From NCBI GenBank assembly GCA_022560025.1, contig JAFISE010000276.1, forward strand, positions 1-31,054: 31,054 bases of DNA, in the 5' to 3' direction. Source of the stretch: Stagonosporopsis chrysanthemi (Eukaryota > Ascomycota > Dothideomycetes > Pleosporales > Didymellaceae). Positions 1 to 9,600 of this stretch are shown in pieces; position 1 is the stretch's first letter, and each line of letters starts with the position of its first letter. The position numbers and the translations under genes were made by a program. The notes beneath the pieces were generated by a model that was given only the letters and a program-made list of their open reading frames with translations, had not been told where the DNA came from and made no database searches.

Positions 1-269
1 TAAATATAGCTAAGTAAAATATAATATTTAATAGTATAGTAGTATAGTATAATTATAGAATTATAAAATATTATAGTTAAGTATATAAACAAAGAAGCTC
101 TACTAATATCTCTTTCTATATTATAAGAAACTTTATAAGCTTAGAAAGACTAGTTAGTGTTTCTCTTAGATTATATATTATACTTTGTTATATGCTTATA
201 CATATACTTATAACTACTTAAAAGCAGACTTAGAGGCTTGTTCTTAGATAAGAAGCGACTAGTTTATGT
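1..269. other. AT-rich tract with RIP-like composition
   Basis: Almost pure A/T with TA-rich strings and few CA or TG steps, which is the composition left by repeat-induced point mutation. No coding frame or terminal repeat is recognisable. It abuts the 3' end of the NLR gene, whose stop codon is at 270-272, so the last part may also serve as its 3' UTR. It is probably the edge of a larger degraded transposon outside the window; this is inferred from composition only. Confidence 0.6.
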
Positions 270-3200
270 CTATACTTTGCTAAGGACACACATAGGGGTG
301 TTTAGGTTAACACTGCAGGTCCACACTCTGCCACTCCCAACGCCTATCGCAACTCTGTTCCCGCACACCGCAGAGCTTGACGGCCGATACTCTGACGGTA
401 TCCACAACAAGTCCCCGCCGTTATACTTGATCCATGTGTTATCAGAGCTGAGGCCTGTGTGCAGATACTGAGGAGGTGTAGGTTCTGCGACGGCTATCTT
501 GCTAGAGGTCCCCAGGCCGTGTATGGCAATAGAACCTATCTCAGAACAAAGAACAGAATTAGCAGGATCGAAGGATATACTGTAAAGAACCCTGCCAATG
601 TTAAGCGTCTGCAGACACGCACCGCTGCTCGCATCCCACACCTTGACCGTGTTGTCGTATGACGCCGACGCCAGCTTGCTCGAGTTGTGCGAGAAGGCTA
701 CAGAGCTGACATCCCTGCTATGGCCCTCGAGCGTCTGCAGACACGCGCCGCTGCTCGCATCCCACACCTTGACCGTGTTGTCGTCTGACGCCGACGCCAG
801 CTTGCTCGAGTCGTGCGAGAAGGCTACAGAGGTGACATCCCTGCTATGGCCCTCGAGCGTCTGCAGACACGCGCCGCTGCTCGCATCCCACACCTTGACC
901 GTGTTGTCGTCTGACGCCGACGCCAGCTTGCTCGAGTTGTGCGAGAAGGCTACAAAGTTGACAGGGCTGCTATGGCCCTCGAGCGTCTGCAAACACGCAC
1001 TCCAGCCGTCGCTCATCGCTGGCTTTACAGTAATTCCACTCGGCTGTTCGTCCCGGAACAATTTTCTAATCACGCTCCCTGTTGGACTGAACAACAGTGC
1101 AGAAGCATACGTTTGCAGAGGGTAGCTCTCAATTACCCTTTTGTGGTACATGATGAATCGGCCAGCATCTTGGATAAGCTGAGTCAGTTCATCACTACCA
1201 TCGTCATGTATTGCCTGCTAGAGTCAGCACGTACAATATATGAATCTTACAACTGTGCTGTCTTTGCATGCCGTACCTGAGTTAGAGATCTTAGTCTCGC
1301 CATCGAAATCACCCCTTCACTTATGCTTCTGCACAGACTGAGCGCTTCTAGCCAGTACAGATATTTCTTCCTTATAAACTTATCCACAGCACCTGCATCT
1401 TTCAAATTATTAATACCGCCAGCCAACAACTCAGGCTTCGAGTCGTACAGATGGTCGATCCAGTAGACGCACGAGTAGCGTGAGGCTGCAAGCGGGTCTG
1501 GCTCTGGCGGTTGAACATCTTTGATAGCAGTTCCTAACGCTTCCAGGCCGTACATATCCCTGCGCAACGTTTCGGATAGAATTGTAAGCGACCTGGAGAA
1601 GATCACGTGATGAGTAGCTTCAGCGCCCTGTGGAAAGACCTGGTTGTATGCACTTGCAAAGAGGAAGTCTTTTGCAGACTGGTGCACAAAGTAGACTGTG
1701 TCTTCTCGCAAAGTGAGAAACGATCCACAGAGGCTGATAATATCTCGCACCTCTGCTTCGTTAGCTATGTCTTCGAGCGGTTCGACAAGGGTCACTAGCT
1801 CCTTGGGCGTGATTGGCCGATACACGAGTGCGACCGCAGCTAGCACCTGCTTGCAGAGCTCGGCATCATCCGTCTTGCTGATCTGCTGCATCATCCGTTC
1901 GTACAGGGCGTCTAGTCCAGGCGGGAACAATTCCAGCTTCCTCAGAACATTTCGCTTCGCCGTCGCTTGAAGGTGCTGACACACCAGCGCTACCCAGAGG
2001 AAGGTGTCGTTCGCATTCGACGTCAGATGCTCGAGCACGGCGTGTTGCGTTCGTTCGTCATACTTGTTCTGCTGCGCGAGCTCAGATACCTTTTGCTTGA
2101 TATAGGCTTGGACTGCGGTCGACACAGACGCCGCATTTAGCTCGAGGCTCAGCCTGACCTTGTGGCCTGCCTGCTCTAGGCGTGCCTCGATCTCTGGCCA
2201 GTTGCGGCTAGAGACAATCCACTTGACGCGGGAAGAGGCAGACGACTGCTTTGCGACAAAGTCAAGCAGCTTTGGCAGGTCAGTGACGCACTCGTCCAGC
2301 GCGTCGATGATCAGATACGTAGTAGTCAAGCTCGGGTCCCGCAGCACGTCCGTGAAGATGTCCACCAGGGCAATCCACGCGTTTGCATCCTCAAACATGT
2401 TCTTGCCCGCGTCGTACTTTTTGCGAACGTGCGATGCAAGCGATTGCTGCTGTTTCACGAGCATGTACAGCAGCCCTCGTAGCACGGCTGTGGCGCTGTT
2501 GATGCGCGCGTCGGTAGCCTGGCAGAAGAAGTAGGATACTGTATTTGTCTTTGCGATCGTACTCGACGCCTGCAGCTCGTCGATGATACCACAAAGCAGC
2601 ATCGTCTTGCCCTTGCCAGGGTCACCCTTGATCCACAGCAGCCGGCTCTGCGGGTCTTCGTGCCATTGCCGGAAACTATCGTTGCAAAGGACCCAGCGGT
2701 ATGAGTCTTTCAGCAATCCGCCCTTCGTATCCTGAATGCGCTTCTTGTCAGCATGCGAGTCGGTGCTACACAGGTCTTGGATACATCGTTTTGTCTTATC
2801 GATCTCGTCGTGAAGTCGCCTAAACGCTCCATCCACACCTTCGCCATAGCATGGTGCCAGGTCAACATCAACAACACCTAACAGTGAGTACACCTTGTCC
2901 TCCGGATGCGTGGTACGCCGGTGTTCAATCCACCGCAACCGCTTATTGATGCTGAATTCAGATAACGAAGCTCCTTCCAGCGCTAGACGCGGTATGCCTG
3001 TGACCTCTTGCACTTGCTGTATCAACGATCTTTTGTCACCGAGCTTCTCCCATTCTCGTGAGAAGAACTCGACCGAGCTCGGTGCGAGAAGCTCCTGGAG
3101 TGTCCAGCCTCGGGTGAACCATTCGCTTTTTTGGACCTCCTTAGATTCGTATGCTTGCGGACCGGAAACGTTCAATAAGACAAAGAAACGTTGAAGCATG

Positions 3201-3661
3201 ACGTGATACCAGCGAAACACAGGATGGATAAATAGTAATATCCAGATCCAAGTAAACTGATCGGTTCTCTGCGACTCCGATGCCTGTGGGTTGCACACTG
3301 GGGTGGTGTCCAAAGGTCGGCTCGAGACATCCGACAAGTAGACATAACATCGAGCCGAATTGCGGTACCAGCGAAACATAGACTGGATAGCCACCGACAG
3401 CTCAGCCTTGTTTGCCTTTTTGATGCAGCAGGTATCGACCCAGAAGTACTGCAAACCATCTCGTTGAGCTTGTTCGCCACAGAAGCGAATCTTCGCATAG
3501 CCAGGCTTGCTCTTGCCCGTGTTCTCGACCACGTCTTCGAAGGTCACCTCGTCCGCTTCCGCTCCCCATCTGTGGGAAAGTATCGCATACGGCGGCTTTG
3601 TGTCTTCGTCAAACTCGGTGATAGAGAGATCTTTATTTTCTTCATACTTGAGAAGACGCAT
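270..3661 (-). CDS. HET-NACHT-WD40 NLR protein (HNWD family, het-e/het-d/het-r type)
   Basis: Exon 1 is 3661-1277 (795 codons). Exon 2 is 1217-270, or 1214-270 if the alternative acceptor is used, giving about 1110 residues. The two frames are joined by a phase-0 intron. Domains in order: an N-terminal HET domain with WTLQELLAP at 186-194; a NACHT NTPase with P-loop GDPGKGKTM at 346-354 and Walker B LIIDALDEC at 450-458; a helical linker; then three complete 42-residue WD40 repeats and the family's conserved C-terminal tail (GVGSGRVW). Known HNWD proteins are fungal NLRs: the WD40 platform senses a non-self ligand, NACHT oligomerises, and HET triggers cell death in vegetative incompatibility. 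The start at 3661 (MRLLKYEE) fits the family N-terminus. One oddity is an expanded HET region at residues 113-175 (see findings). No stop or frameshift remains once the intron is removed, so the gene looks functional. Its recognition target is unknown. Confidence 0.93.
605..982 (-). repeat. Three tandem 126-bp WD40-encoding repeats
   Basis: Units are 605-730, 731-856 and 857-982. The first two differ at about 4 of 126 positions and the second two at about 6. Each encodes one 42-residue WD40 blade starting around CLQTLEGHS and ending VKVWDASSGA. The amino-acid differences fall at a few positions: the two residues after GHS, the two after the following V, the residue after AFSH, and the D/Y before DNTVKVW. 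Near-identity with clustered changes is the pattern known in Podospora HNWD genes, where repeats are homogenised and reshuffled while ligand-contact positions diversify. Confidence 0.95.
1215..1276 (-). other. Intron of the NLR gene
   Basis: The donor is CAG|GTACGG at 1276. A GCTGAC branch-point-like motif is followed by two possible in-frame acceptors, TAG ending at 1218 (59 bp) and CAG ending at 1215 (62 bp). Both keep phase 0, and they differ by one Gln residue. The TAG lies only about five bases after the branch adenine, so the CAG acceptor may be preferred. Splicing joins the NACHT-side frame (LRSLTQ) to the linker frame (DDGSDELTQLIQDAGRF). Confidence 0.85.
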
Positions 3662-4121
3662 CGCTTTGTATGGGTGCAGGGTCGACGCGTGTAGCAGGAA
3701 CGAAACGCACGAGGCTTAACGCGGCAGCCTAGCAGCAAGAGCGTGCGGCGACGAGGCTGTCTAGCAAGACCTTCGCACCCTAAGCATTAGCGATAGTAAA
3801 AGGAGGGACAGGATATACTGCACTGGGTTATCGCATTACAGAGCTGCAGACTGCGATCGCGTTCTGAGTTAAGGCGGGCGCTTGCTGCTATGAAGTGTGG
3901 TGAGGGTGTCGCATGGCAGCTTGGGCGGGGTAGGCAAGGCTGAGTGCATGCGCCTGGACGTCAGACACAAGGCTGTGGCCTGCCTCAATTGGATAAATCA
4001 TCGGAACGTATGCGAAACTCCTCGGATAGTGCAAAATCCTCGGTGATATAAGTGGTGTGATAGAGTGCCAAACTGCTCCCACGGAGCTTCCAGTTTTAGT
4101 AACGCCAACCACTTACCGGTA
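3662..4121. promoter_or_regulatory. NLR upstream region
   Basis: This is about 460 bp of ordinary GC content between the NLR start codon and the foldback element. It must hold the NLR promoter. I see no convincing TATA box, no conserved operator and no credible gene; the open frames here have no recognisable domain. The TA at 4120-4121 is the left target duplication of the foldback element. Confidence 0.4.
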
Positions 4122-4824
4122 CAGTGTCCGTGCAACCAATGCACGGATTCAACCAATGCACGCTTTTCCTCACCAAAATTGCCTTTTTTAAAGAAAATTC
4201 TAAGTACTCTACTTTCTAAACTAGACCTTTAATAAAAAGACTTCTAATACTAAAGTTATAGTATATAGCTAGCTCTATAACTTTTATATTTAACATCTTA
4301 TAAAATAGCTTTATTTTAACTATATTTAGTAAAAGTAGTAAAATTAGACTAGATAGAATTCTCTAAGATTTTAATAGAAGATAAAAAATAGTAAGTAGAC
4401 TAACTTTAGTATAGAACGTTTTATTATAAAACTACTATTAAAATAGTTATTTAGCCTTTTTAAATATTTAGATATAAAATATCTTAAATTTAGTATATTA
4501 CTAGAAATAAATACTTTAACTTAAAAACTTCTAATACTAAAATTAGTCTAGTTACTATTCTTTATCTTCTATTAAAATCTTAGAGAATTCTTTTTAGTCT
4601 AATTTTACTACTTTTCCTAAATATAGTTAAAATAAAGCTATTTTATAAAATGTTATACATAAAAGTTATAGAGCTAGCTATATACTATAGCTTTAGTATT
4701 ACACTTTCTTTAATAAAGTCCTTTGTTAAAGAGCTAGATTAAATAGAAAATCTTAAAAAAGAGGTAATTTTGGTGAGAAAATGCGTGCATTGGTTGAATC
4801 CGTGCATTGGTTGCACGGACACGG
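4122..4824. mobile_element. 703-bp foldback/MITE-like element with TA target duplication
   Basis: The two ends are inverted copies: 4122 begins CAGTGTCCGTGCAACC and the complement of 4824 begins CCGTGTCCGTGCAACC. The arms 4122-4412 and 4534-4824 are each 291 bp, with matching positions summing to 8946 throughout, so there is no net indel. For example, 4301-4320 is the exact reverse complement of 4626-4645. A spacer of 121 bp separates them. TA dinucleotides at 4120-4121 and 4825-4826 are the target duplication, as for Tc1/mariner/pogo elements. Each tip carries a direct repeat of AACCAATGCACG. There is no coding capacity. The outer 70 bp or so keep normal GC, while the interior is RIP-like AT-rich. 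Confidence 0.9.
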
Positions 4825-4826
4825 TA

Positions 4827-5077
4827 GGTACCGCTAAAGTGCACGTGCACGCTCGACACTAAAGATAGCCATCATGTGGCTGACTGGGAAGCGCCTCTTA
4901 GAACACCAACATCAGGTTCATCGGGTCGTTAGACGATCAGTGGAGCGCCTAGATGAAATTTGAAACTCTGTGAGGGGTTTTCTCGTACTGAATGCGGGAT
5001 GGGCATTACTACGGATACACAGGTCACCGAGTGCGTGAGTCTAACTTAAGCAAGTAACCTTCTAAACTCAACCTCTG
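4827..5077. other. Spacer between the foldback element and the transposase relic
   Basis: About 250 bp of normal base composition with no gene or conserved site that I recognise. It should contain the 3' terminal inverted repeat of the transposase relic at 5078-6318, but I could not match any segment here to one upstream of that relic. Confidence 0.35.
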
Positions 5078-6318
5078 CTACCATATGCGCGCGACTGGGG
5101 CTCTATAAAGTTGCGGTGCGCTCTCTTCTGCAACGTGTGCTACGCTTACCTGCAGCGCTAAGGCTTCTTCGGCCTCCTGTGCACGTTTGAGCTTCTTACG
5201 TGTTCCCTTGTCTGCGGTGGCCTCTGCCTCTCCCTCTACCACTGCCTCTACCGCAATGTGCTTTGGTCGACCGCGTTTTCTCTTGCCTTGCGCTTGTTTG
5301 TTCGCCTCCTGCTCAGCACGCTTCGCCCGTGCTGCTTCGATGTCCTCGTAGCTCATTACCCTCGCCTTCCCCTTCCCAAGGATCTCCGACTTTGTCTTCC
5401 GGCGAGTTCTAGCTTCGTCGTTCATCTTCGATAGGAGCTGAATCTGGTCTTGATCAAGGGCCTGCTGGGCAAAGGATACTTCAGCAGCGTTGGCGAGCTT
5501 CTGCACGAGCTTCCGATGTCGCGTTGTACTTATCTCGTCGTGAGGATCTTGCTTGACTAGGGTAAGCAGTGATGCAAGAGCCTCTGACGATACTGGAGTC
5601 ACTGGAGTCTGGGCGATCGTGTCTTGTGGTTGTGGTCCACTCCCTTCGCAGGCTACACGGATGGGCAGTATGGTAAGTGCGTCGGGGACTGGCTTTGCGA
5701 TGTCTCTGAGTACTCAACGGCAGTCACCATCGTCCGCTTTACGCCGGCACCTCTATAGTCTCTTCGGTCATCCTTACCTACTAGAACTTTGACAGAGCCT
5801 AGCATAGAAAGCATCACTCCTGTCTCGTCCATGTTGTACACGTTCTCCGGCAGTATGTCCGGCCTACAGAGCTCTGGTCCAATCACCTCGAACCAGTGTG
5901 TCACCTTGTCGTGTATGTTGTTGTCGTGACGATTCCAGTCCATCGCCCTGTTGTACCTCCGCGCGAGTTGTGGATGGCGCTTTGCGAAGGCCGGAGGCCA
6001 ATTCTTGTTCGGCGGCTTGATCGCTTTCGTCGCGGATCGCCGGCGGGCGATGCTGAAGGTTAGGGAAGGTATGTCCTTGATCCGCAAGGGAAACCCGAGA
6101 GCTGCTGATTTGATTATGTGCCGGACGAAGGCCTCTTCTTCTGATGGCGTGAGGTACTGCTGGCGCTGGGCCTTCGTCCGTCGCGACGGTCGTCCCTTCG
6201 CACGATACCATACAGTGGTACGCGACACAGGGACATCGCTGCGTTCTGCTAGAGCAGTATAGGTCCTACGCACACTCACGGGTAGGTTCTGCGCCAACGC
6301 TAGGCTGGCTGGACCCAT
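5078..6318 (-). pseudogene. Pogo/Fot-type DDE transposase relic with deleted catalytic core
   Basis: The N-terminal part (6318 to about 5716) has the helix-turn-helix DNA-binding region of CENP-B/Tc5-like transposases and the first catalytic Asp in NMDETGVML. It breaks off just after MVTAVE. At the sequence GAGTACTCAGAGAC the homology jumps into another frame, continuing LRDIAKPVPD, then TPVTPVSSEALASLL and a basic, coiled-coil-like tail (LGKGKARVMSYEDIEAARAKR) ending at 5078. The segment carrying the second and third catalytic acidic residues is gone, about 600 bp by comparison with the usual family length, which I infer from memory. It is a non-autonomous deletion derivative. Base composition is normal with little sign of RIP, unlike the other transposons here. 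Terminal inverted repeats were not found. It belongs to a different lineage from the pogo-like copies at 12142-15166 and 25070-26316. Confidence 0.85.
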
Positions 6319-6366
6319 GGCTACTTACTGTGATGATGTTGGTGCATAGCGCACAGCGCGAACATC

Positions 6367-6644
6367 TGTAAGAACAAGCCCAGTTCTTCAAGCCCACCTT
6401 ACATCACCCGACAACTACCCGACTCAGATCCGTCTTCCAACTGCTCCTCAGTACAGTCTTCCCCAAGCTTCCAGGTATAAGAGGGGAAGCCTCTACAGAG
6501 TTCAGATAGATAGTTTTGAAGTATCCTTTTGTACAAGACCTATAGGAATAGAGATCTAGTCCTGCAGTTTATCCTAGTGCTCCTATACACCTTGTAGCAG
6601 ATACCTATGCGATTTAGACCCTTTTAGCATCTTGTGTTATTATA
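6367..6644. repeat. LTR copy, lightly mutated
   Basis: This 278-bp unit starts TGTAAGAACAAGCC and matches 12353-12630 along its whole length. Where the two copies differ, this one nearly always has C or G and the other T or A. It ends in TA at 6644, most simply a RIP-changed CA, giving TG...CA termini. The five bases before it (ACATC) do not match those after the right copy. It may be the 5' LTR of the gypsy relic that follows or an independent solo LTR; no primer-binding site survives to decide. Confidence 0.85.
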
Positions 6645-9600
6645 TTATACTTTAAAACTTGTCCTAGCTAGTAACAGCTTTATAATAATATTGCTACAGT
6701 TTATTTAGTTATTTGCACATGCGCAGCTAAGGTATTATACCTAAACTAAACAAGTCTTTAAATTGTTTATACAATAGTTAGAATACTAAAGATCTTTTAA
6801 TAACTAAAGCCTATAGGTTTAGAACTTCTTATAACTTACTACTCTAGAATTAACTTTAGAAAAGCTGCGTTAGATTGCGCTAAGATAGATACTTAGAGAC
6901 TATTAATAACCTACCTAATTTAGATACAACACTAATATTAGGCACTACTACAGGACCTACTACTTAGTCCTAGAACTAATTAAGAGCTAGACACTTCTAG
7001 AGCTCTATATTAGTATAACTGTCTTCTGCTAACAATAGATTTAATTTAGAGCTATCTTACTACAATCTCTTAGAAGAGATAGCCTAACTGCAGCAGGAAC
7101 TTACTTAGTTATGTGCTAGTCTTGCTCTAGCAGATTACTTTCTACTTATAATAAAAACACTACTAATAGGTATACTATATTAATTTACTATAAAGCAGCT
7201 ATTAGAAGCTAGCTTAGTACTTATAGTATGCAAGAAGCTCTCTAAAAAGACTTCTAATATTAAGGCTCTTACTAATAGAAGTAACTTTACTTTTTAGTAA
7301 TAGTGTGCCTTTATTTAAGACTAACTTATTATTAATATAGACTACTATTAGAGTATATATACTAATATAGCCTTTATCTAGAGTTATACTTCTAGATTAG
7401 CAAAAGAATACTTAGAACCTTAGTACCTTTCTAATAACAAGTTAGACTGTTTTTATACTGTAAAAGAGATAATTATACTTCTTAAGATATACTTTGTTAC
7501 TAAGAATAAGTAGGCAGAAAGCTAAGTAGCCTTTAATTAACTCTAAATAGAGAAATTAGAAGCTTTTTCTACTTTTAAGAGCTACTTCCTTAGTGCAGCT
7601 ATTAAAAGAAAGGTACTCTAATTAGAATAGTTTTACTATATATAGACTAAGATCTCTCTAAGTATTTAAGTACTTAATCTAAGCTTTAAGCAGTAATAGT
7701 ATAATTTCTTTTCTTAAATAGTAGAATACCTAACTGCTTACAATATAGAAAGAAAGAACAACTTTACTATACTACTACCTCTAGTTTTATAACCTTTAAG
7801 ATTAATAAGAACACTTTAGTTAGATATAAACTAAAGCTCTGTTACAACAGGTTAATAAGATTACTTTTTTCTTAGCTAATCTACTTACTTTGCCTAGAGT
7901 ACCTTTGTACTCTACTAACTTTTTAATATACCTATACCTATAAAGAATATAACTCTAGAAGCTTACTATAACTATAAGAAGCTAAGATACTTTACTAAGA
8001 ATTGTATAGTACTCTGTATATACAAAATTAAGGTAGAATAAGAAGACTTTATTAATACTAAAGAAGACTTTAATAAGACTAATACAATCTCTATAGAAAA
8101 TAGTTCTGCCTAAGAAGATTATCTTACCTAGGCCTAAACTAATATAATCTATCTAATCTTTTACTATTTTATTTGTTTAGTAGTTATTTCTTTACCTTTA
8201 CTATTCTTTGCAACTAAAGGCTTAGTGTTTAACTCTACTCTTTAGTTAATACTAGTGCTTAAGAATTTTTGTTTTTAAACTCTAATATTATATATTCTAT
8301 CTCTACTGTACTTTATAAACTTATCTAAAAGCTACTCTTTTTAGTTTAAGTTAAAGGTTTCTAGAATTAAATTACTTCTTTTATAACCTAGTATATACAG
8401 TTACACCTTATAGTTGATAGCTAGAAGGTATATAACTACTCTTTTATTATTATCGACTTTAGATTATAAGACTATATTATTAGAGTTAAGTAGTTAAAGT
8501 ATTTTAAGCTATAACTTAATATAGATAGGTCTTAGTTAATATAGCCTGCTAAATACTTTTAATTATATAATTCTGTACTACTTTTATTAATAGCTTTGTA
8601 ATAACCTTTTAGAAAAGGCAAAGCCTAACAAGATATAAAGTAATAAGATACTCTATAGAAATAAAAAGAGTTTTAGTAATAATACAGCTTTAGTACAACT
8701 GTTTAATATATAAAAAGTATATTAAGATTGCCTAAGTTTTATTTATAACTCTTAGTACTACCTAACAAAGTAGTAAACACCTTTGTAACTAGTCTAAATA
8801 AAGTTGCTACTATTACTTTACTCTTAGCTAATACTTTCTACTTTTTAATAAAAAAACTACAAAACAAGTTCTTTACAACTAATCTATATAAGATTAATTA
8901 TATTATAAAAAAAAAAGTATAACTAAGACAACTTTAATAATACCTAACTAATCTAGAAATACTTACTAGCTTAATACTCTTAGTATACTAATATATTTAG
9001 TAAAGTAGAAGCTAAAAGCCTTTTAGAATACTACCTTTATAACTACAGGATTATTTTAGAAGAACTCTTACTAAACTATTACTTTCTCTTATACAAACAG
9101 AAACTAGAAGAACTTAAAGCTACTAAGAAGTTTGTATAAAAACAGCTGCGCTATAGTTAGATTAAATATAGCTAAAGCCTATTTATATTACCTATACTGT
9201 GTGTATAAAAACTAAATCAAAGCCTGTATATCTATATAGACTATTATAAATTAAATAATTTAACCTATAAAGACTTCTATCTAATACTTTGTATAGATAA
9301 GCTGCTTACCTAACTATTTAAAGTAAAGATATTTACTAAGTTTAATATTAAATTAGCTTTTAACTAAATCTATATAGATCCTACTTCTAAAGAGTATACT
9401 ATATTTTAGACGTGTTATAGTATATATAAATGCAAGGTTTTACTCTTTAGGTTATATAATAGCTCTGCTATATATTAATACTATATAAACAACGTCTTAA
9501 TTAATTACTTAGATAACTTTTATATTACTTAACTAGACAATACCTTTATCTACTTTAAAGATACTTAGACCTACTTAATATATATTAAAAAGGTTCTAAA

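Noticed and set aside
605..982. CRISPR-like or satellite array
   Set aside because: The units are contiguous, without spacers, and encode WD40 blades in frame with the NLR.
598..1125. Plus-strand open frame of 175 codons across the WD40 repeats
   Set aside because: It is the antisense shadow of the tandem 126-bp units; its repetitive translation follows from the WD40 code.
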